Origin: Yponomeuta sedellus
Taxonomy: Eukaryota > Arthropoda > Insecta > Lepidoptera > Yponomeutidae
Assembly: GCA_934045075.1 (NCBI GenBank)
Contig: OW203734.1
Location: 11,419,516 to 11,483,515 of the forward strand
Direction of reading: 5' to 3'
DNA length: 64,000 nt
Positions within the stretch are counted from its first letter, which is position 1; each line of letters opens with the position of its first letter. Of the stretch, positions 41,336 to 51,045 are shown in pieces. Both the position numbers and the translations under genes were made by a program. The notes beneath the pieces were generated by a model that made no database searches, was not told the DNA's origin, and saw only the letters and a list, made by a program, of their open reading frames with translations.

Positions 41336-42840
41336 ATCAATCGAAAAACTGACCTACTCAACGTTCCAGTTAAAACAGGTTAACAGAGAAGGGAATTCAG
41401 AAAAATGGACATGAATGACACACATAGTTAATACTTCACGAGTCGGTCTATACAATACAATATTGTTCCGATAAAACGCCACAATAAACACGACATCGTC
41501 ACAGTATTCCGCCGTGCATGCAGAATTTCAATAGACCGCCCGCTCAACACTTTTCGCTCAATACCAGTGCACGGTTGGAATCGGAGTTATGTAAAATATG
41601 TACGAGTATCAACTGTTACCAACTTAGTGGCACGTTCTCTGTAAGAAGTTTCCTTTCCTACATATTAGTTAGTGCAGTTATATGTTGTACAGTGGAGACA
41701 CAGTAACTCGAGTCACTATTAAAACAGCGAAATTTTACGCTGCGTTTTGTTAAAACTTTTACAGACCAAACATTTTCGTATTTGGCGTTCCGCGATTTAA
41801 AATAAAAGCGAAATCCTTGTGTAACAATCCTTGATAAATTGTCCGTCTGAAACCTGACTGCTAAGGCTTTTTTTCTCAAAAAATGTTTAGATGATAAGTT
41901 TTATTTCTATAACAGTACCATATAAACGTTTCTATCTACATATCTATTTATATATTGATTTTACAATAAAATATCATAATTCATCTGGCTGTTGCGTGTA
42001 ATTGCATCACTTCTTGTTGGCACAACCACGTCGTGGGACGTGGTTCTGTTATTGCGCATTCATAGAAAAGTTCACTCATAACCTGAGTTTTCAACTCGAT
42101 TCCAATGACAAAATGAAGTACTCTCTAGTCTCCAATAACCATCAACTTTGGTAGTTAAACCTTGGACTTAAATTCTCAGTGCGCTGCTTCCAAACTCACG
42201 GAAACATTAATTGAAATTCAGTTAACTACACCTCCACTGTACCTTAGCCACGGATAGGGTTGTCAATAATGCCGTTTCTGTGGATTATTATTGTACCATA
42301 ATTTGGATCTGCCAATATTGCTGAAAGTGATATTGATACTGATACGAGTTTTTAATGCTGCATTTTTTAAGAAATTACGCACTATGTGTACATTTTTAAT
42401 AATTTGGATATAGATCTATATTTCCCAGGTTAACATTTTTTTATAGAAATATCTTTATATATAAATATATAAAGTCGTGTACTTCACGACTTAAGCCCCT
42501 TCAGTCTTAACTACTTAGTCTTGTTTATAGAAAGTCGACCTCACTAAAATACTTATTGTCTTTATAAACTTTTGGCTTCGGCTTCGTTTTTAATACGTAT
42601 GTTTTATTGGAACCGACTTTTTATAAATAATACTGTTAAAGTAGAAAATATTGTCTAGTCCTTCCTGTTTTTGTAACAAGAAAAAGATAAATAAAGAACT
42701 AATCGCCTCTACTAGATAACTATACGCTTTATTGCACTATTCTACTCGAGAAATATACTCATTGTTGCACTACCATAAAAAAATAATTAAAGAGAAATTT
42801 TGCTTTATGTTGTGTTTTTATTAAAAGTTAAAATATTTTT
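41336..42840. other. anonymous interval
   Basis: No gene or element recognised; short frames only. Confidence 0.4.
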
Positions 42841-43171
42841 GTAGACTTTTAGTCCGGATCTACTTACGGGTGTTGTTATATCGGAAGAGTCCGACCAGGT
42901 TTCGCTCCGATTCGCAGAGCTTAATCATGGTGAGCGTCGTCGGTTGCTCGTCTCACACTGCGGGCAAGCGCGCGGCGCGCTCGCGCCGAGTTGGGTGGGG
43001 CGGGTGCCGGCACCGGCTGAGGGGGATTCCCGCTGGCTTGCTGAGACGAGCAACCGAAGACGCGAGCTCCTTCTCTTCTCACCATGATTAAGCTCTGCGA
43101 ATCGGAGCGAAACCTGGTCGGACTCTTCCAATATAACTACACCCGTAAGTAGATCCGGAGTAAAAGTCTAC
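42841..43171. mobile_element. 331-bp TIR element with GC-rich core
   Basis: Inverted repeats of about 95 bp (left GTAGACTTTTAGTCCGGATC, right GATCCGGAGTAAAAGTCTAC), continuing inward through GTCGGTTGCTCGTCTCA / TGAGACGAGCAACCGA. The core between about 42970 and 43035 is strikingly GC-rich (GCGCGCGGCGCGCTCGCGCC) against a roughly 35-40% GC background. The arms differ at only a few bases. Overlapping 73- and 68-codon frames are by-products of composition. Confidence 0.85.
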
Positions 43172-43420
43172 AATGTGTCGTGCTTACGAAAGTTTTAGTT
43201 CTAAAATATTTTTATTACTCATAACTTAAATTTAGGTACATTTCCGGCGGCACCCAAAATAGGAGACCCTGTATCGTGGGTACTAGTTTTTCATATAAGG
43301 TATATAGTGTAACGGCAATAATACAGAACTTATCATAATTATAACAATTTTTTGTCCATAACATGCTATAAAGATTAACATTGAGTGAGATCTGTTTGTA
43401 TAAAATTATACTAAATATAT
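43172..43420. other. unassigned interval
   Basis: No feature recognised. Confidence 0.35.
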
Positions 43421-43646
43421 ACAGTCGTGGTCAACTAATTAGGTTAATTAGGCTGATACATTATCATAGTGCTATTGGTTCAAAGAATGCTGGCTGGCCA
43501 TTTAATTAGGGACACTGAGGTATTGCGTTATTATTTCAAAATTGGAATTTTAATACTTTTTTGTTTCTTTTCTTAGTGTTTAGTGGTCGATTTGGCGGCA
43601 ATCCAGATTTTTTAATTTTAAGTATTGAGAATTATTTTGAAGAAAA

Positions 43647-43740
43647 ATGGGCAAAAATAAAAGTTGCGATCCAACACTACGAAAAATTATCATGAAGTTT
43701 GTCGAACGTGGTTGGTCATACCGAAGGATAGCACAACATT

Positions 43741-43743
<3 letters not shown>
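43647..43743 (+). pseudogene. Tc1-like transposase N-terminus
   Basis: About 32 codons from the ATG through RRIAQHLN. In Tc1 proteins this paired-like domain binds the TIRs. Everything after residue 32, including all catalytic residues, has been replaced by the dinucleotide array. Identification rests on one HTH-like motif plus the TIR-like end, so it is moderate. Confidence 0.55.

Positions 43744-43809
<66 letters not shown>
43744..43809. repeat. (TA)n microsatellite
   Basis: About 33 uninterrupted AT dinucleotides. Starts exactly where the transposase frame ends. Confidence 0.95.
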
Positions 43810-43812
<3 letters not shown>

Positions 43813-44154
43813 ACAACTGGTAACAGTAGCAATAAACAATCAGTTCATTAATAATATTTAATTGGTCTTTTAATTAGTTGTACTTAGTAGTGCCTCGGTA
43901 CTGTCATAGTTCACGGCAGCGAAAATAATCAGAGCTGACAACCCTAGACACAGGTAAGGCTTCGTTATACAGTCGAACGATGCAAGTGGCGTGCACATTT
44001 AATGATGTTCGCTGCTGCATACACCCTCGCCTGACATCAAGGAATACGAGTGTGAGGTCGCCAGGTGGCCCGTTTATATTTATTAAATTGGATTTTTAAA
44101 ATTGAAGTATTGGGATATTTTCACATATTCAGTCATATTTTAACTGTAGTGTTT

Positions 44155-44265
44155 TAACAAATACTGGGCCGTTGCTGGATGCGGCACGCTGAGGACTGGG
44201 CGCTATGGCGCTCATTAGGGGAGGGCTATGTCCAGCAGTGGACCAATATAGCCAGATGTGTTTTA
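44155..44265 (+). pseudogene. RTE C-terminal fragment, (GAA)n subfamily
   Basis: GTTGCTGGATGCGGCACGCT, GAGGACTGGGCGCTATGGCG, CTCATTAGGGGAGGGCTATG, TCCAGCAGTGGACC encode a WMRHAEDWALWRSLGEGYVQ QWT-like end. 5' truncated to about 100 bp. Confidence 0.65.
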
Positions 44266-45004
44266 ATACGCATTTCCTCCCCAACACTCCCATTTTGAGA
44301 AATCAAAAGCATGCAGCGAAGATACTTTAAGTATAAATCAAATAAGACGCGTGGGAACTGCTTCGTGTCGTTTAGTAAACTTGTGCATTATACAAAAAGC
44401 TATCTTAAATGGAGCAAGGAGGTTTCACCACACTACATAGTTCCGGCGATAATATATCAATTCGAAAGGAAATACGTCTCATCACAGTTGTAAACAAGTC
44501 AATATAGTTTATTCCTTAAAAGATCGTTACAACCCGAAATGGGGATTATACTCACGCCCCACTTTATGTACAGTCATGAGCACACGTGTGTAGACATGAC
44601 CAAACGTGTGTAGAGTAAATAGCTTACTCATACACACTTCGTATAAATGGCGGAAGATACTAAGATGATGATGATGATAGCAAGATGATGAGACCTCGAC
44701 GTTCTCCCAAGTATCACATTTAGAATTGCAATTTAATTTTACCGTGTCATGCGTGCATATTATTGAACTGAATTTGCTATTCGATTGCTCGTATGGGAAG
44801 CTTTTAGCCTCTAAGAAATCTAATACTCGTATAGAAGGCGGCGAGTGATTTTTATAAATGGTATGTTACGATGTATTAATTTTGACCTTAGACTTGACGT
44901 AAATACTATTGATAGTATAGTAACAATTAATAGGTCACTATTAACTTGAAATAGGTGATTTTAGATTTTATTTTTCTTGTTTAGCTATATTTGCCATCTC
45001 CCGC
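44266..45004. other. unassigned interval
   Basis: Contains a GATGATGATGAT run near 44662 and the word TTTTAGCCTCTAAGAAATC at 44804 (a SINE S scrap). Nothing else recognised. Confidence 0.35.
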
Positions 45005-45145
45005 TCTCTGTTTTATTGTTCAGAATCTTTCTTAGGTTGGCTGGAAGAAATTTCTTTTGAAATAAGTCCACCTTTGTACATCAACATTTACCTGTTATTT
45101 AAGTTATTTTTCTGTTTCTTAATTTTTGTGCAATAAAGCGTAACA
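45005..45145 (+). repeat. non-LTR 3' UTR with stem-loop
   Basis: GGTTGGCTGGAAGAAATTTC, loop TTTT, GAAATAAGTCCACCTTTGTA, CATCAACATTT and TTGTGCAATAAAGC. The stem is ATTTC/GAAAT, different bases from the other copies but still paired. Confidence 0.65.
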
Positions 45146-45279
45146 AACAAACAAATACTGACTTTCATAACATTGACTAATTATTTCTACCGTCAACAAT
45201 CGCGCTCTTATTCCTGTTCTAGTTCCTTCTAACTCTTGTCAATTAAATTTCAGTGCGTAACTTTTTATAGGTCGTGTTT

Positions 45280-45650
45280 AGAAGCGCTCGTAGCCTTGAC
45301 GAACCGAGTGATTGGAATCAACCACTTCAGTTAAGCAAGAAGAGACGCGGTCAGGTGCAGGATGGGTAACAGTCCCGTGACTACCCCTAGTGGCATTTTT
45401 CGGAGCGCTTCCGTGCTTCGCAAGACACGTTAAGCCGTTGGTGCCGGCTGTCTCATGTAAATCAGTTGTTAAGCCTTGTCATAGGCCTTATGGGCGGCTT
45501 AATAACTTTTGATAGTAAGGCCCGCCACTGCCTTACAACCCTCCACCAACCCAGACTTGGCCCCCGTGATGGAATATGCCTTAACCTTCCTGCGATGCAG
45601 GAAGAGCCCCGTACCCCAGCAGTGGGGACCTACAAGGATTGATATCAAAC
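45280..45650 (-). repeat. B repeat, near full length
   Basis: GCGCTCGTAGCCTTGACGAA, GTGATTGGAATCAACCACTT, GTCCCGTGACTACCCCTAGT, GAGCGCTTCCGTGCTTCGCA, GGGCGGCTTAATAACTTTTG, hairpin CCTTCCTGCGATGCAGGAAG, CCCCAGCAGTGGGGACCTAC. One of the longest copies. Confidence 0.7.
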
Positions 45651-46037
45651 TCGGGATCGTATCTCGGAGGTTTAGGCAGAGACCAACCACTTGCCAAGAT
45701 CAGAATTAACTAGCTTGGTCCGTACCCGAAGGTTGCAACCTGGACTAATACTATGGCTGCTACAGATGTTGTCCATCTGTCTGACAATCCGCGTCTGGCT
45801 TTACCTTTGCGACCGTAAAAGGAATAACGAGCTGAAATTTTCACAAAATATGTGTTACGGGTATGATGGATTGCCCAACAAATAATGAAATTGGGTCCAC
45901 ATAAAAGAAACGTGATTTATATACTTTTCTGTGTTTGGCTCTACTGTACCGTCCTTCATGTCCAGTTGGTTAAAACACCCGGTTTTACCAACTGGGTACG
46001 AAGGACTTGGCATACGTATCTAGTTGCTGAAATTCCG

Positions 46038-46240
46038 ACGGCCTCTATGGCGCAGCGGTAGCGCATCTGCCTACCATGCAAGAGTTTCCGGGTTCGAACA
46101 CCGGCTGAAGACAAAAAAACCCCAGGTCTTGGATGCGTATATGTTTGTGATGTCGTTGTTTCTGGTTCTCACGACACAGGGTATCTTAGTGTGTGACCAG
46201 AAGCAATGAATGTGCCTGTATGTCAATGTTATGTTGTTAA
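46038..46240 (+). mobile_element. SINE D with tRNA-like head
   Basis: CCTCTATGGCGCAGCGGTAG CGC carries a pol III A box, and GGGTTCGAACACCGGCT a B box about 35 bp later. Then ACCCCAGGTCTTGGATGCG, GATGTCGTTGTTTCTGG, CACAGGGTATCTTAGTGTGT and CAGAAGCAATGAATGTGCCT. It is the most complete head-body copy of this family here; 24880, 25490 and 48950 are partial minus-strand copies. Confidence 0.8.
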
Positions 46241-46715
46241 ATTCAAAATAAGAATTATTTCATCAACTGAACACGCTTAGGTTTTTGCGGTAGTCCATAT
46301 AGTGAAACTGGAAATAAATTACTTTTTTTTCGACAACTGATAAGGCTGGCTTGCGTCTACGCTACCTGGTAGCTCTATCTGCTTATTCGAGTGTTATCTC
46401 TATCCGTTGACTGAGTCAAAAAATATCTTGCACCATTGCAACAAAGTCCAAAAGTATTTATCTTTGTAATTATTTCCAATTATATTTTTCTCTTCCCTTA
46501 TCGTGCTTAATTAGTCATTATCTATTGGTCTCATGTAATCAAATATATTACTTTATCATATAAAGTAAATAACGAAGAATAAACTTGCTATCTAGCCATC
46601 ATAGAACCGCTTGAGTTACATTACTAATGTGCTGTGAGATCTGGCTTCTTGCCAATTTTTTATGATTCTAGGTCAACGGGATGTAGCGTATAGGTTTCTA
46701 TAGTGAACCATAAAT
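46241..46715. other. unassigned interval
   Basis: No feature recognised. Confidence 0.35.
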
Positions 46716-46990
46716 AAGAAAATAGAAATACTATTTTTATTTTTAATGCACTAATCCGTGCTAAGGACAATTTAAAAACCTATTTAGAGGCTAAAAATTC
46801 CACCCATGCCGGGAATCGAACCCGCGACCTCTGGCTATCCGTGCCAGCGCTCTTTCCAACTGAGCTAATGGGCGACTCACCGGCATCAGTGAAATTTCGA
46901 ACCTCTTTACACTATTCTCTGTATTACGTACAGGCAGCGACATCTGGCTGAAGTAATTTGCATCACTTAATAGATTTTTAAAGAAAATAG
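46716..46990 (-). mobile_element. SINE S subfamily 2, near full-length monomer with TSD
   Basis: TSD AAGAAAATAG (46716-46725 and 46981-46990). On the minus strand: head CTTCAGCCAGATGTCGCTGC, CTGTACGTAATACAGAGAAT, core GCCCATTAGCTCAGTTGGAA, AGAGCGCTGGCACGGATAGC, B-box-like GGTTCGATTCCCGG, body TAGCCTCTAAATAGGTTTTT, tail TTAGCACGGATTAGTGCATT and A-rich end. About 255 bp. This is the reference for a normal, non-inverted insertion. Confidence 0.85.
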
Positions 46991-47081
46991 TATTTAAGTA
47001 TATTAAAGTATGACTCGATCTATTGCGATTGTTGATTAGGTAGAGTAAACAATGGTGACTGGAATCAACTGGTATAATTAC

Positions 47082-47318
47082 GTAAAATATATTTAAAAAC
47101 CTATTTAGAGGCTAAAAATTTCACCCATGCCGGGATTCGAACCCGCAACCTCTGGCTATCCGTACCAGCGCTCTACCAATTGAGCGCTGGTACGGATAGC
47201 CAGAGGTTGCGGGTTCGAATCCCGGCATGGGTGAAATTTTTAGCCTCTAAATAGGTTTTTAAATTTGTTCCTTAGCACGGGTTAGTGCATTAAAAATAAA
47301 AATAGTGTAAAATATATT
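47082..47318. mobile_element. SINE S perfect foldback with 12-bp TSD
   Basis: TSD GTAAAATATATT (47082-47093 and 47307-47318). The left arm is body and core on the minus strand (CCTATTTAGAGGCTAAAAAT, GGATTCGAACCCGCAACCTC, CGCTCTACCAATTGAG). The right arm is the same region on the plus strand, then the normal tail and A-rich end. The arms, each about 80 bp, look exactly complementary and meet at an 11-12 nt centre. Confidence 0.9.
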
Positions 47319-47531
47319 GTTAATTATTCATAAATATAAAAAAAATGAGGAAACACATTTGTTTTTTACATAGGTCTAAAAAGGTAAAAAAATAAATCTT
47401 GGTACATGTTGTTTATAAATAAATAATATCGAATGTGGGGAATGGAGTAGAACTCAGTACGAGTATTACTTTGGTACTAATTTTAACTTGATATTTTCAT
47501 CCATTCCTGAGAAAAAGGGCCTTGACAGTGG
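47319..47531. other. unassigned interval
   Basis: No feature recognised. Confidence 0.35.
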
Positions 47532-47815
47532 GGACCGGTTTCTGAATTAAGATATTTCACTAAGTAAATACTAAAGTAACGTTCTGTCAAGAAAGAAACA
47601 AATACATTTTGTATAGCAACAAGACACATCATAGAATCAAAAAAACCATACAATTAACACAATATGAGCACAACAGAAATTAACCAAATACATATACAGA
47701 TAAACGAAACAAAAAACACACAGATTTCGCCTGTGGTGCGTCTAAATTGAAATTCGAAGAGATAGCACTACAGTTAAGTATGTTCGCTAAAAATTTTAAA
47801 TTCAGAAACGGGCCC
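47532..47815. mobile_element. M-family MITE interrupted by about 165 bp
   Basis: Left half GGACCGGTTTCTGAATTAAG to AACGTTCTGTCA (47532-47591). Right half ATTCGAAGAGATAGCACTAC to TTCAGAAACGGGCCC (47753-47815). The intervening A-rich sequence (ACAAATACATTTTGTATAGC ... CACACAGATTTCGCC) is of unknown type and replaces about 15 bp of the MITE centre. Confidence 0.7.
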
Positions 47816-48396
47816 TTTGTCTCACGGACGGCCATCAATGTGATTCGTATTCTTTCTTTTGATATACAGAGCCTCTAATAATTGTCCACAGACCGTCTTC
47901 ACTGCTTTGAGTTAGGAATTAATGTAGTCACAGACCACTATCAATTTGTACGTATTTGGGCAGCAAACAATCCTACAACCGCAGTAAAGGAACTGAATGT
48001 TGCAGGGAAGAACCCCGAAATCCCCTGAAGGAAGATCCGAGTTAATCTAAGACAGAATGAGTGAGCCGGAATGATCCAATACAAACTTCGTCGAGTTTGG
48101 TCAGAACAAACAGGCACTTCAACTTTTCATAACAAGAAAAAGTTTTCAACTCGCCGGCCTGGCCCTTCTAAACGACGTGTTTAGCGATGCGATTCTGTCT
48201 CAGGTAATTTGGGAGTTCGAGTGGAGTCTCTCCTATTTTCTCTGGGTAAATAAAGGTGTAATTTACAAGCCGGAATTTCAGAAGTGGACAAGTAATTCAA
48301 CTAACCTGTGGAGATGCTTTTTGACACTTCGTGGGTTATAGTGTATAGTAGTTACCATAAGCGGCTAAACCTAAATGTTATTCTTCGCACTCAAAA
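47816..48396. other. unassigned interval
   Basis: No feature recognised. Confidence 0.35.
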
Positions 48397-48896
48397 GGCC
48401 TGTTTCTGAATTGAGAATTTCACTAAGTAAATACTTAAGTAACGTTCTGTCGCTCTCTTTGCTGAGAAATTCGAAGAGACGGAACTACATCATATTATTT
48501 TTAATGCAATAACCCGTGCTAAGGACAATTTTAAAAACCTATTTCGTAATCAACCCTTGTATGTCCCCACTGCTGGGGCACAGGTCTCTTCCTGCATCGC
48601 AGGAAGGTTAGGCCATACTCCATCACGGGGGCCAAGTCCGGGTTGGTAAAAACTATTTAGAGGCTAAAAATTCCACCCATGCCGGGATGCGAATCCGCGA
48701 CCTCTGGCTATCCGTGCCAGCGCTTTTCCAACTAAGTCGCCTATTAGCTCAGTTGGAAAGAGCACTGGCATGGATAGCCAGATGTCGCGGGTTCGAATTC
48801 CGGCAGGGGTGGAATTTTTAGACTCTAAATAGGTTTTTAAGACGGAACTACAGTTAAGTATTTGCTTAGCGTTTTCTCAATTCAGAAACTGGCCCT
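48397..48896. mobile_element. M-family MITE interrupted by a SINE S foldback
   Basis: Left half GGCCTGTTTCTGAATTGAGA to GAGACGGAACTACA (48397-48489). Right half from AGACGGAACTACA (48840) to CAATTCAGAAACTGGCCCT (48896). The 13-bp repeat AGACGGAACTACA is the target duplication of the inserted SINE. Without the insert the MITE would be about 137 bp with clear TIRs. Confidence 0.85.
48477..48852. mobile_element. SINE S foldback with embedded B-repeat piece
   Basis: Between 13-bp TSDs: a minus-strand tail (TTTTTAATGCAATAACCCGT, TTTTAAAAACCTATTT), then 48547-48652 a plus-strand B-repeat proximal segment (CAACCCTTGTATGTCCCCAC, CTTCCTGCATCGCAGGAAGG, CATCACGGGGGCCAAGTCC), then the rest of the minus-strand body and core, then a plus-strand core and body (GTCGCCTATTAGCTCAGTTG, GGTTCGAATTCCGGC, TTTTTAGACTCTAAATAGG). 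Either B jumped into the foldback or they inserted as one chimera. Confidence 0.85.
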
Positions 48897-48949
48897 AAGT
48901 CTTTTCATTAAGCATATTTTTATTGTTTGTTTTACATTATTTACCTAAC

Positions 48950-49058
48950 ATAACATAACATTTACATACAGGCACATACATTGCTTCTGGCCCCACACTA
49001 GGATACCCTGTGTCGTGGGAACCAGAAACAACGACATCACAAACATGTAAACACTGTA
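48950..49058 (-). mobile_element. SINE D body fragment
   Basis: Plus strand ACATTTACATACAGGCACAT, ACATTGCTTCTGGCCCCACA, CTAGGATACCCTGTGTCGTG, CAACGACATCACAAACATGT is the inverse of the SINE D body. tRNA head missing. Confidence 0.65.
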
Positions 49059-49224
49059 AAACACCTATTTATAACACTGTGACTGTCTGTTGCCAAAGTA
49101 GAAATACATAAAAATAATACATTATACATAAAGTAACGTCTGTAGGTAATCAAATTATGGTATTTTTATTATAATAGTCCCCTGTGTCTTATCCCGCGTT
49201 TCTCATACACCAAAAAACTGTTTA

Positions 49225-49445
49225 TTATCTGGCCAACCAAAGTTGGAGTAAACGTGTTCTTGAGTGGAGACCGCGACTCAGCAAACGTAGTGTAGGACGC
49301 CCTCCGACCAGGTGGGATGACGATCTGCGAAAAACTGCCGGCAGATGCTGGATGCGGCAAGCTGAAGACAGGGCGCTATGGCGCTCATTAGGGGAGGGCT
49401 ATGTCCAGTAGTGGAGTACATAATATAGCCTGAAGAAGAAGAAGA
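49225..49445 (+). pseudogene. RTE C-terminal fragment, (GAA)n subfamily
   Basis: Open frame: WSKRVLEWRPRLSKRSVGRP, PTRWDDDLRKTAGRCWMRQA, EDRALWRSLGEGYVQ, stop. Then TGGAGTACATAATATAGCC and (GAA)n at 49429-49443. The 5' edge at about 49230 is the truncation point. This subfamily end is what the RTE-tailed SINE copies carry. Confidence 0.75.
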
Positions 49446-49560
49446 AAGAAAAAGTTAATCTAGAATAGTGTATAAAGGTCGGCAACTCGTTAGCAACTCG
49501 TTGTTGTCGAAATTATCTCTGGATTGTAAAAGGAAAATTTTCGGTACAGTGAGAAACTGA

Positions 49561-49710
49561 TATCTTTTTTATTTTATTTTATTTTATTTATTAAGGCACA
49601 CCAACAGCACAAACACATTACAAGTAAAACCTTAAATCAATAACAGAGGGCTGGCGTTTGTGCCAAACACGCGCAACTGTGTTCACAATTTAACATTAAC
49701 GAGTTATTCT
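49561..49710 (-). repeat. probable retrotransposon A-rich 3' end
   Basis: A TTTTATTTTATTTTATTT run followed by ATTAAGGCACACCAACAGCA reads, on the minus strand, as TGCTGTTGGTGTGCCTTAAT plus an (AATAAA)-type tail. The family is not identified. Confidence 0.4.
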
Positions 49711-49857
49711 AACAAATAAACTGATATACTACTGCTATTACGCTCACAAATATTTAAACAGGTTTCAGAAAGCTAGCTGAGATCGATTTTAGATTTAAAA
49801 CACCCCCGTCCATCACAAAATACATCTAGATCATATGCCTTCATTATAAGTCTAACT

Positions 49858-49990
49858 CCCGGTTTCTGGTACACTAACAAGCCGTTAATCTACTGTTAAC
49901 AGCTGTCACTTGGACAAAGTGCATACAAAAAAAACATTTGACAGCTGTTAACAGTAGATTAACGGATAGTTAGTGTACGAGAAACTGGGG
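49858..49990. mobile_element. inverted-repeat element, 50-bp arms
   Basis: Left CCCGGTTTCTGGTACACTAA, CAAGCCGTTAATCTACTGTT, AACAGCTGTCA; the right is its imperfect inverse ending GTGTACGAGAAACTGGGG. The loop is about 30 bp. Terminal resemblance to M (GGTTTCTG) may be chance or distant kinship. Confidence 0.7.
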
Positions 49991-50387
49991 GATAGTCACG
50001 TACATCTTTAGCGAATATTATTTCACTTCAGCGAATGCGTCAAGTGATTGTTAAATATTGTAATGAATAATGAGACTTTATCAACGCCAAATATATTTAA
50101 ATCAAAATGGTAATCAAATAACTGCATATTCATTACGTTCTCGTATTATCACGAACGACGACTGGTATGACCTATTGGAAAATCCGCATGAAATAAATTA
50201 TCTGCCTCGTTACTTGTTAACTTTGTCATTTACAACGTGCATGATAATTGAATTATAATTATTTACGCGGCCGGCGCTTCAGTGTTCACAACAGAATTCA
50301 CACCTCTGCCTCAAAACAGCAGGGCAATGCCACACTGTTGTTTACATAGTTCTAGCACTTTGACTGTATTATTATTTCGTCGCCATA
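49991..50387. other. unassigned interval
   Basis: A 62-codon frame at 50070 has no motif. Nothing else. Confidence 0.35.
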
Positions 50388-51045
50388 GGGCCAGTATTGA
50401 GAATTTTGCTAAGTAAATACCTAACTGTAGTGCTGTCTCTGTCGAATTTCTCAGCAAAGAGCGTGACAGAACGTTACTTTTTTTTATTTATTTAAAGTAA
50501 GAAAAAAATACATGCAATATAATGCCTCCCACCCCCCGAAATCGACAAGGTTTATCTGTGGATTGGGTTTATTTTTAGTAGTCACTAGCTTCACAAGTTG
50601 TTGGAAATACTATACTATTCTAGTGCTATGCTCGGCAAATAGCTTGAATAAATTTAAAATGAGCTTGCGATTTACGCGCAAGAGCAAACATTAAATTTTT
50701 GTAGTTATTGTTAATTACTACATAAATTACTATTGTTAATTGTTTACTATTGTTAATTAGACTAAAACTTAGGTCCAGAGAAGTCCGACTCAAATGACAG
50801 CGTTCGCCCGCCAACGAAAAACGAAATGAGACCATGCGATGTCAAACACTTTTGGTCAAGCCACCTGTCGAGCATTGTAATACTTAAAGGTTAGCACGTG
50901 TGCACTGTAGTTCGCTATGACTTTGCCCGGACACATATGTCCGGGCAATATGTCAGAACCATAGTTCTGACTTAAGGATTAAGAATGTATGACTTAATGA
51001 CTTAAGAATTTACTTTGTGAAATTCACAATTCAGAAATCGGCGCT
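50388..51045. mobile_element. M-family MITE interrupted by about 520 bp
   Basis: Left half GGGCCAGTATTGAGAATTTT to GTGACAGAACGTTAC (50388-50478). Right half about 50999-51045, TAAGAATTTACTTTGTGAAA, TTCACAATTCAGAAATCGGC. The insert begins with a T-run then TTATTTATTTAAAG, suggesting a minus-oriented A-tailed element, and contains the twin hairpins at 50923. Confidence 0.65.
50923..50971. repeat. two adjacent hairpins with identical CATA loops
   Basis: Hairpin 1: TTGCCCGGACA, CATA, TGTCCGGGCAA (50923-50948). Hairpin 2: GTCAGAAC, CATA, GTTCTGAC (50952-50971). Both stems pair perfectly. No terminator-like role is implied in a eukaryotic context. Confidence 0.85.

Larger units (their letters stand above)
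43421..43893 (+). mobile_element. Tc1-like remnant
   Basis: Left end ACAGTCGTGGTCAACTAATT AGG resembles Tc1-family termini. At 43647 an ATG opens MGKNKSCDPTLRKIIMKFVE RGWSYRRIAQHLN, which has the form of a Tc1 transposase N-terminal helix-turn-helix (RGxSxRxIAxxL). It is cut at 43740 by a (TA)n run, after which no transposase is seen. TTAATTAGTTGTACTTAGTA at about 43873 may be a decayed right TIR. Confidence 0.6.

Noticed and set aside
42870..43131. Frames across the GC-rich MITE
   Set aside because: Open because stop codons are rare in GC-rich inverted repeats; both strands open.
50479..50998. Clear TSD for the insert in the M copy at 50388
   Set aside because: I could not find a convincing direct repeat at both junctions, so the insert's type is left open.
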